Below, piece by piece: positions 34,657 through 38,968 of a stretch of 38,968 bases of DNA. The DNA is from a virus, in IMG/VR virus record IMGVR_UViG_3300030118_001088, positions 1-38,968 of that record; one strand, given 5' to 3'. Below the pieces are notes generated by a model. It searched no databases. It saw only the letters and a list, made by a program, of their open reading frames with translations, and was not told the DNA's origin. The translations under genes and the position numbers were made by a program. Position 1 is the stretch's first letter. Each line of letters opens with the position of its first letter.

Positions 34657-35926
34657 GAAACTTAGTTAATTCTTTTTGAAACCTTAATCCTAATACACCT
34701 GTTCCTACATTTCTACCCTTAGCAAATATAACCTCAGCTAAACCCTCTGTGCTATTACCATTTTCATCTGTATCTATACCATAATACTCAGGTCTATATA
34801 TTAAAACAACCATATCTGCAGCTTGCTCTATCTCACCAGATTCCCTAAGATCAGCTATAGTAGGTCTACTTTCTGCTCTTTGACCAACACCCCTATTAAG
34901 TTGTGATAGAGCTATGATAGTTACTTTAAGCTCTTTTGCTACGTTTTTTAAGGCTCTTGCTACTTCAGATACCTCTTGCTCCCTACTTCTTCCTTTCTTG
35001 TTGTTTGTTACCAACTGCAAGTAATCTACCATTACTAACTTTACTTTTTTGGTTATAACATACTGTCTAATTTTATTTACTAAATATCTCAGTGATGAGT
35101 TATTGCAGTCATCTATATAAATAGGTGTTTGCTCTATCCTTCCTGCAGATTCATGTATTTTACCTAGTTCTGCTTGATCTAAGCTTCCTTTTAGTATCCA
35201 CTTGTTATCTATTCCTGAATCAGATGAAATTAATCTACTTAATAATTGTTGGTTGCTCATCTCATATGAAAACAAAACTGTAGGTACTTTACCATAAAAA
35301 GATGCGTTAAAAGCAAAGGCCAAAGCTAATGATGTTTTACCCATGGACGATGCTCCACCCACTATAACTAAATCTGTTTCTTGCCAACCACCTGTAAACT
35401 TATCTATATTATTAAATCCTGTAGTAATACCATTCAATCCTTTGTTGTTCATTTTATATTCTATAGACTTCAGTAAGTCAGTGATCTGATCTTTTATTTC
35501 TACTACACCTTCATTGTCTATGCTCGATATTTTTACAACCTCTTCATCTACATAATTCATAATCTCAAAAACATCCTCGTCATCACTAATCATTTTATTT
35601 ACTTTAGAAGTAAAATCTTTTAGTTGTTCCTTTTTCTTGTATTGATTTAAAACAAGAACACAAGTTTGAGCCTGTGTTTCTAGCATAGCGTCCTCTTTCA
35701 TCATAACTGCCACATCCTCTATGTTGTCTATACTATCTGCTAAGTCAACTATATCTATCTTATCTCCCTTGTCTAACTTTTCAGACAAAATGCTATACAA
35801 ACGTCTATTGAATACATTAGAGAATAGGTTAGGGTCTATTAAAGAGTGATTGTTATAATACTCTTGTGGGTTGTTTATTATTTTACCTAATAATGTTCTT
35901 TCTATTTGTTCTCTATTTATCAACAT
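34640..35926 (-). CDS. dnaB: Replicative DNA helicase, DnaB family
   Basis: 428 residues, the normal range for phage DnaB. N-terminal helical domain at 1-~110 (INREQIERTLLGKIINN), a linker, then the RecA-like motor: Walker A GGASSMGKTS (G190-S199; K197, T198), catalytic E222 in SYEMS, Walker B VMVDYLQL (D301), the SQLNRGV loop, RESGEIEQAADMV, and arginine finger region FAKGRN (R405). It unwinds DNA at the fork as a hexamer. The gene overlaps the putative loader upstream by 14 nt and the PD-(D/E)xK gene downstream by 17 nt. A DnaA-like gene and SSB-like gene lie in the same arm; no primase is seen. Confidence 0.95.
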   Translation of the reverse strand: MLINREQIERTLLGKIINNPQEYYNNHSLIDPNLFSNVFNRRLYSILSEKLDKGDKIDIVDLADSIDNIEDVAVMMKEDAMLETQAQTCVLVLNQYKKKEQLKDFTSKVNKMISDDEDVFEIMNYVDEEVVKISSIDNEGVVEIKDQITDLLKSIEYKMNNKGLNGITTGFNNIDKFTGGWQETDLVIVGGASSMGKTSLALAFAFNASFYGKVPTVLFSYEMSNQQLLSRLISSDSGIDNKWILKGSLDQAELGKIHESAGRIEQTPIYIDDCNNSSLRYLVNKIRQYVITKKVKLVMVDYLQLVTNNKKGRSREQEVSEVARALKNVAKELKVTIIALSQLNRGVGQRAESRPTIADLRESGEIEQAADMVVLIYRPEYYGIDTDENGNSTEGLAEVIFAKGRNVGTGVLGLRFQKELTKFHEIQK

Positions 35927-36401
35927 TTGTAAATTTTGGTTTTTGATATACTTGTTTTGTTTCGTTTGATATTATTTCATTTCTCCATGCCTTTTGATAT
36001 ATCCATGTAGATGGATTCTTCCTGTATTGTTTATCAGGAGTAGACTTTACATACATAGGTAAAACACCTAATGCCTCGCCCATATCTACCATAGATAACT
36101 TCATCCACTTTTTAAGGGCATCATCCCTGTTTATTTTTTTATCATACATTTCCCAAAACTTAAAAAACATTTCTTGTTTTTCTGCTAGTTTTTGTTCTGT
36201 TGGTTTTGTTACTGGATCTGTTGTAGCATCTCTAAATGAGCTAGCTACTCTATTGAAAACATCACTTGCTGTTTCCTCAGAATCGTATATTTCTTCGTGT
36301 TTCCTAGATGATATATAAAATATAATTTTAACACCATCTAAATAATACTGCTCTATACTAGAGCTTTCTATAAATGAATCTCTGTTAATTTTTATTAGCA
36401 T
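35913..36401 (-). CDS. Putative helicase loader/replication initiation protein
   Basis: A 162-residue protein upstream of and overlapping DnaB by 14 nt. Residues 1-65 have no clear relation. Residues ~75-145 show MFFKFWEMYDKKINRDDA, a WMKLS segment, and STPDKQYRKNPSTWIYQKAW. This FWxxYDKK...A...W..L...YR..PsTWlyqkaW pattern is the C-terminal module found in phage replication initiator/loader proteins next to DnaB-type helicases. It probably helps load the helicase at the origin. No ATPase motif is present, so it is not a DnaC-like AAA+ loader. The final residues are polar and extend over the DnaB start. Confidence 0.6.
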   Translation of the reverse strand: MLIKINRDSFIESSSIEQYYLDGVKIIFYISSRKHEEIYDSEETASDVFNRVASSFRDATTDPVTKPTEQKLAEKQEMFFKFWEMYDKKINRDDALKKWMKLSMVDMGEALGVLPMYVKSTPDKQYRKNPSTWIYQKAWRNEIISNETKQVYQKPKFTNVDK

Positions 36402-36419
36402 GCTGTTAGTTTTGTACCC

Positions 36420-36439
36420 AAGGGGGGATAACCCCCCTT
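36420..36439 (-). terminator. G-tract hairpin between SSB-like and loader genes
   Basis: A perfect 8-bp inverted repeat (AAGGGGGG 36420-36427, CCCCCCTT 36432-36439) with a 4-nt loop. On the minus strand no U tract directly follows, so it may be a partial terminator, an RNA processing or stability element, or a signal read on either strand. Confidence 0.55.
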
Positions 36440-36456
36440 AAGTAATTTATAAACAA

Positions 36457-36720
36457 TTAAAATGGTAAATCTTTAGAATCTTTTCCTTTATTTGAATCTG
36501 GTTCAAAGTCATTGATTCTAACTGAATGAGTTTTACCATACTCATTAGCACCACCTTTTAAAGCTGATATAGTAAGGTTAATATATTTTTTACCTTCATA
36601 ATCATAAACGTGATCCTTAATTTTATCTAAGTGTAAAGTAAAGTTAACGATAGACCCTCCATCTGAGAAAGTCACCTCTTTACCATTTCCACAATAAATA
36701 GTTTCTTTAGTTTTTTGCAT
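36457..36720 (-). CDS. Single-stranded DNA-binding protein-like, small
   Basis: 87 residues. The C-terminus is acidic and ends in DSKDLPF, the tail shape of SSB (DDDIPF) and of T7 gp2.5-type proteins, which binds partner proteins such as helicase and nuclease. The body has strand-like segments (GKEVTFSDGGSIVNFTLHLD; KKYINLTISALKGG) compatible with a short OB-fold. The gene sits beside an exonuclease and an annealing-like protein, where SSBs are usual. It is shorter than most SSBs, so a compact phage-type SSB is proposed rather than a cellular one. Confidence 0.6.
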   Translation of the reverse strand: MQKTKETIYCGNGKEVTFSDGGSIVNFTLHLDKIKDHVYDYEGKKYINLTISALKGGANEYGKTHSVRINDFEPDSNKGKDSKDLPF

Positions 36721-36737
36721 TTTTTTTAAATTTTAAA

Positions 36738-36932
36738 TTAAACAAATAAATAATTGAAGGCCCAATTTGGGTCTACATTTAACATCTCAGAAATTAATCT
36801 AATCTCTTGAGCTGTAAACAACTCAGGCTTTAAAACCTTTTTCGTTGTTGTTGGTCTTGACCTAGAAATATAGGTTGATACTTCTTGTAAAGTAATTTTT
36901 TTGTTTTTTAATTCTGTTCTTAGTTTACTCAT
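36738..36932 (-). CDS. Small HTH-like protein
   Basis: 64 residues, coupled to the exonuclease gene by an ATGA overlap. ITLQEVSTYISRSRPTTTKK followed by an EIRLISEMLNVDP helix resembles the helix-turn-helix of small Cro/CI-type regulators, where the turn falls after SRSRPT. A regulator could control this arm, but a DNA-binding accessory protein for recombination is also possible. The call relies on pattern only. Confidence 0.5.
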   Translation of the reverse strand: MSKLRTELKNKKITLQEVSTYISRSRPTTTKKVLKPELFTAQEIRLISEMLNVDPNWAFNYLFV

Positions 36933-37699
36933 AATATTGATTCTATATAATAATTATTAATATCGCTTTCTTGCCTTATAAAGTAATTATTATAAGTTTC
37001 TAGCAGTTTTTTATATTTTTTTCTTCCTTCTTCTATAAACTCGCTACTACACATATATACTCCTACATCATAAGGAGCTTGTTTTTCTATCACAATAAAC
37101 CAAAATTCATCACCACCAAAACCATCTGTATAAAAAGCTGCTTGTCTATCGTACCCATATTTATAACAAGATCTCCTGAAAGATTCCTCATTGTGTTCTT
37201 GCGTAGTCTTTAAATCTATTAGCATCTTAACTCCATTAACATTTTTTATCATGTCTGATTTACCCTTGCAATAAACTCCAGTTTCGCTGTCTTGCCAACA
37301 ATTTACAGCCTCAGGTACACCATCTGTAATAAGATCTTTTACCCTAGGTATACTCATTAATTTATCAAACATCCTAAAAATAGATTCGTATTCAGAAGAC
37401 GATATAATAGTTTTTTCTGAGTTATCTCTCTTGAAAGACTCCCATTCCTTGCCCCTCCTAACTTTACCCTCGTACCTTATAACTTCTTCTGAAAACTTAT
37501 CAGGCTCAAAAACAGCCATGTGCATAGCCCTACCAAATAATAAGGCATTAGTATCATCTTGACCATATTTTCTATAATGATCTAACACCTTTGGTGATTT
37601 CGCTAGCTTGCCTAATTGTGAGTTGGTGATAAAGTTTTTATCCCCATAATATTCAGCATCACTTTTACTGAATATTTCTATTTGTTTTTCAAAGTTCAT
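36929..37699 (-). CDS. RecE-like PD-(D/E)xK exonuclease
   Basis: 256 residues. Motifs of the RecE/exonuclease VIII type: LLFGRAMHMAVFEPDKF (H60), GVYCKGKSDMI (D149), MLIDLKTT (D162, K164) and DRQAAFYTDG (Q186, Y190), with a final strand FWFIVIEKQAP. In this family H, D, D and K build the active site, Q stabilises the core, and the enzyme degrades one strand of dsDNA ends to leave a tail for annealing. The annealing-like gene lies 1 nt upstream in the same operon, the classic pairing. The length is shorter than full RecE and close to phage RecE-domain proteins. Confidence 0.8.
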   Translation of the reverse strand: MNFEKQIEIFSKSDAEYYGDKNFITNSQLGKLAKSPKVLDHYRKYGQDDTNALLFGRAMHMAVFEPDKFSEEVIRYEGKVRRGKEWESFKRDNSEKTIISSSEYESIFRMFDKLMSIPRVKDLITDGVPEAVNCWQDSETGVYCKGKSDMIKNVNGVKMLIDLKTTQEHNEESFRRSCYKYGYDRQAAFYTDGFGGDEFWFIVIEKQAPYDVGVYMCSSEFIEEGRKKYKKLLETYNNYFIRQESDINNYYIESIL

Positions 37700-37700
37700 G

Positions 37701-38228
37701 TTACATGTTTTGTTTTATAGCCTCATTTAATTGATCCATTTGTTCTTTATCTATATCATAGCTATCCATTCTTTGTTTAACTAATAAGCCTTGCTTATCG
37801 CTTATAGCCATCATCATAGCATCAAATTGATCTGTTGTTAGTTTTTTTTTAGTTGTTTTATTTTTCGCTTTCGTGCCTTTGTCGTTGATGATAGCATTTT
37901 GGACCTCATCTGCACTAGCTACTGAGCTATCTATACCAATACCAAAGTTACCTAAGGCTCTTCCCCATGCAGAGGTTTCGCAAACCTCAACGTGTGATGT
38001 TTTATTAATATAACTTGAACCTCTTGTTTCGTGTGCATGACCTGTTGCTATTACAACACCCTCTGCATTAAATATACTAGCCTTCATTACGCAGTGTTCT
38101 TCTGTGCATTGTAAAACTTCAGTTGTTAGTGCGTAGTCTTTGTAGTTTTCTCTGAAATATTTAAGTCTTTCATTGACTTCAACATATTCCTTACCTTTGA
38201 TATTAATTGTTTTTAGATTTCTTTTCAT
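37701..38228 (-). CDS. Single-strand annealing-like protein
   Basis: 175 residues. After a basic start (MKRNLKTINIKGKEY), residues 40-110 hold VLQCTEEHCVMKASIFNAEG, a GHAHETRG turn and HVEVCETSAWGRALGNFGIG (E84-L92 of the ETSAxGRAL block). That block occurs in phage proteins annotated as DNA single-strand annealing or recombination proteins. The C-terminal 60 residues are Lys/Met/Gln-rich helix. Its partner exonuclease follows after 1 nt, which is the main support for the annealing role. The exact annealase superfamily (Rad52-, Erf- or other type) cannot be settled from sequence alone. Confidence 0.6.
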   Translation of the reverse strand: MKRNLKTINIKGKEYVEVNERLKYFRENYKDYALTTEVLQCTEEHCVMKASIFNAEGVVIATGHAHETRGSSYINKTSHVEVCETSAWGRALGNFGIGIDSSVASADEVQNAIINDKGTKAKNKTTKKKLTTDQFDAMMMAISDKQGLLVKQRMDSYDIDKEQMDQLNEAIKQNM

Positions 38229-38257
38229 GTTTATTAAATTAAATTAAACTTATTTTA

Positions 38258-38265
38258 CAAATGTA
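38258..38265 (-). promoter_or_regulatory. -7 promoter element for the leftward replication arm
   Basis: On the minus strand the element reads TACATTTG, a TAnnTTTG match, 29 nt before ATG 38228 and in the 62-nt A/T-rich gap after the DnaA-like gene. It would drive the annealing-protein-to-coiled-coil operon. No TTG is seen at -33. Confidence 0.6.
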
Positions 38266-38290
38266 GTAAAATTATTTTATTAAATACTAG

Positions 38291-38749
38291 TTAAAGTAAA
38301 TATTTTTTTCTTAGATCTGATAATTCTTTTTTTATTCTTTCGCAATCTTTTTTTTCATTTTCGTATAACCTTTTGAGTACATTGTTTATTTTCTTTTGTT
38401 CTTTTAATTGTTTTTCAATATCAGTAGAATAATCGTTTTGAATACCTAAATCAATTAATGTTTTACCATAAGTTTTTCTGTACTTAAAATTGTTTTTGTT
38501 GTCTTGCTCGTGTTGTTTTCTTGCGTGTATTACAGAGGCATGATTTTTATATCCTAATATATCCCTTATTGCATAGTTAGTTAGTCCTTTTTCGTTCCAT
38601 AATATTGATACTAACATTTGTCTTGCTCTAACAATATGATCTAGTTTTCTTGCGTGTTTATCTCTAAATAATAGATTTGAGGTTACACTACAATTAGTGC
38701 ATACAGAATTTACTATTTTTCTTAATTCTGGTGACTGATTTTTTTTCAT
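38291..38749 (-). CDS. DnaA domain IV-like DNA-binding protein
   Basis: 152 residues. Residues ~31-85 reproduce the origin-binding domain of DnaA: a first helix KHARKLDHIVRARQMLVSIL, then NEKGLTNYAIRDILGYKNHA and SVIHARKQ (DnaA signature GxRDHSTVxHAxxK; here residues 65-79). There is no AAA+ domain, so it cannot oligomerise as DnaA does. It may recognise a phage origin containing DnaA-box-like sites, or interfere with host DnaA. The C-terminal 60 residues are a Lys/Glu coiled coil (KQLKEQKKINNVLKRLYENE), suggesting dimerisation. It lies upstream of the leftward operon promoter. A CX2C pair (C17, C20) near the N-terminus has no partner. Confidence 0.65.
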   Translation of the reverse strand: MKKNQSPELRKIVNSVCTNCSVTSNLLFRDKHARKLDHIVRARQMLVSILWNEKGLTNYAIRDILGYKNHASVIHARKQHEQDNKNNFKYRKTYGKTLIDLGIQNDYSTDIEKQLKEQKKINNVLKRLYENEKKDCERIKKELSDLRKKYLL

Positions 38750-38762
38750 GTTTTTTCTAGTT

Positions 38763-38960
38763 TTATTTTTTTAATATTAGTTTTAGATATTTATCTTTGT
38801 GTTTGTCAAAGTCCCTTTGTGCAACATCAGTAAAAGAGCAACCAATATACTCAACACAATTTTCTATGTAAGGGCTAATATCTAAATCTTGATATTTTTT
38901 TTCCACTTTATCCATAGCTAATCTATGAGCCAAATGTTCAGGGTTAATTTCTATTTTCAT
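38763..38960 (-). CDS. Small protein of unknown function at the window edge
   Basis: 65 residues, first visible gene of the leftward arm. It contains two cysteines (NCVEYIGCSFTD) and otherwise helical charged sequence (HLAHRLAMDKVEKKYQDLD; DFDKHKDKYLKL). The ATG is 8 nt from the end of the window, so its promoter and any upstream gene are not visible. The gap to the DnaA-like gene is 13 nt, which supports a common transcript. No family is recognised. Confidence 0.5.
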   Translation of the reverse strand: MKIEINPEHLAHRLAMDKVEKKYQDLDISPYIENCVEYIGCSFTDVAQRDFDKHKDKYLKLILKK

Positions 38961-38968
38961 AATTTTTT

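Noticed and set aside
34438-34665. Plus-strand open frames opposite the leftward operon, including those at 32439, 34038 and 34438.
   Set aside because: Phe/Ile/Ser-rich products with no start context, antisense to well-supported genes with overlapping coupled starts.
34723-34730. Minus-strand TATATTTG inside the DnaB gene as an internal promoter.
   Set aside because: The bases encode the conserved EVIFAKGRN segment of DnaB, so the match is explained by codon constraint; it is only weak evidence for a promoter for the downstream nuclease gene.
1-38968. Terminal direct repeats or direct circular closure of the window.
   Set aside because: The first and last tens of bases share no repeat, and joining the ends puts a stop two codons before the first visible codon of the GroES-like gene.
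1-38968. tRNA genes, CRISPR arrays, insertion sequences, integrase or attachment sites.
   Set aside because: Intergenic spaces are all under ~145 nt and none shows a cloverleaf, spaced repeats, terminal inverted repeats or recombinase motifs by eye.

Overview
The window is a 39-kb piece of an AT-rich, strictly lytic-looking tailed-phage genome. It most likely comes from a short-tailed (podovirus-like) phage of a Bacteroidota host, probably Flavobacteriia. The host call rests on six near-perfect copies of the Bacteroidota -7 promoter element (TAnnTTTG) placed just upstream of genes, on the near absence of Shine-Dalgarno sequences, and on the gene types. There is no integrase, no recognisable tRNA and no CRISPR array. 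The left edge cuts a gene, and the two ends do not join into an open frame, so this is probably not a closed genome as given.

Positions 1-31216 (plus strand) form the virion and lysis arm. A truncated GroES-like co-chaperonin and a small possible terminase small subunit are followed by large terminase, portal, acidic scaffold, major capsid protein and a possible decoration protein. Next comes a 305-residue probable virion protein, then three connector/ring-type proteins and a 1922-residue tail stabilisation/hub protein. Three genes then stand where podoviruses keep their ejected internal virion proteins: 328, 570 and 3199 residues. The last is a giant polyvalent protein with an M15 peptidase domain near its N-terminus and an internal HExxH metallopeptidase. 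An enzyme with an L,D-transpeptidase-like active site, a likely endolysin, ends the arm, followed by a strong terminator.

Positions 31359-32410 (plus strand) hold a tight cluster of four small genes: an Arg/Lys-rich protein, an HNH nuclease, a zinc-ribbon protein and a 48-residue ORF. Its last stop codon abuts the stop of the oppositely oriented arm.

Positions 38960-32411 (minus strand) form the DNA-replication and recombination arm. In transcription order it contains a small unknown, a free-standing DnaA domain IV-like protein, a single-strand annealing-like protein and a RecE-like PD-(D/E)xK exonuclease. A small HTH-like protein, an SSB-like protein with an acidic DLPF tail, a putative helicase loader and a DnaB helicase follow. 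A PD-(D/E)xK nuclease, a small unknown, an exported protein, an endonuclease I-like resolvase, a 3TM-type holin and a small coiled-coil protein end the arm. No DNA polymerase, primase or RNA polymerase is present, so the phage either relies on host enzymes loaded through DnaA-like/DnaB functions or carries those genes outside the window.

The two arms converge at 32410/32411. The late arm seems divided into transcription units by promoters at 724, 5287, 6451, 9486 and 18259 and by G-tract hairpins at 8442, 9455 and 31310. The replication arm has one clear promoter at 38258-38265 and one G-tract hairpin at 36420.
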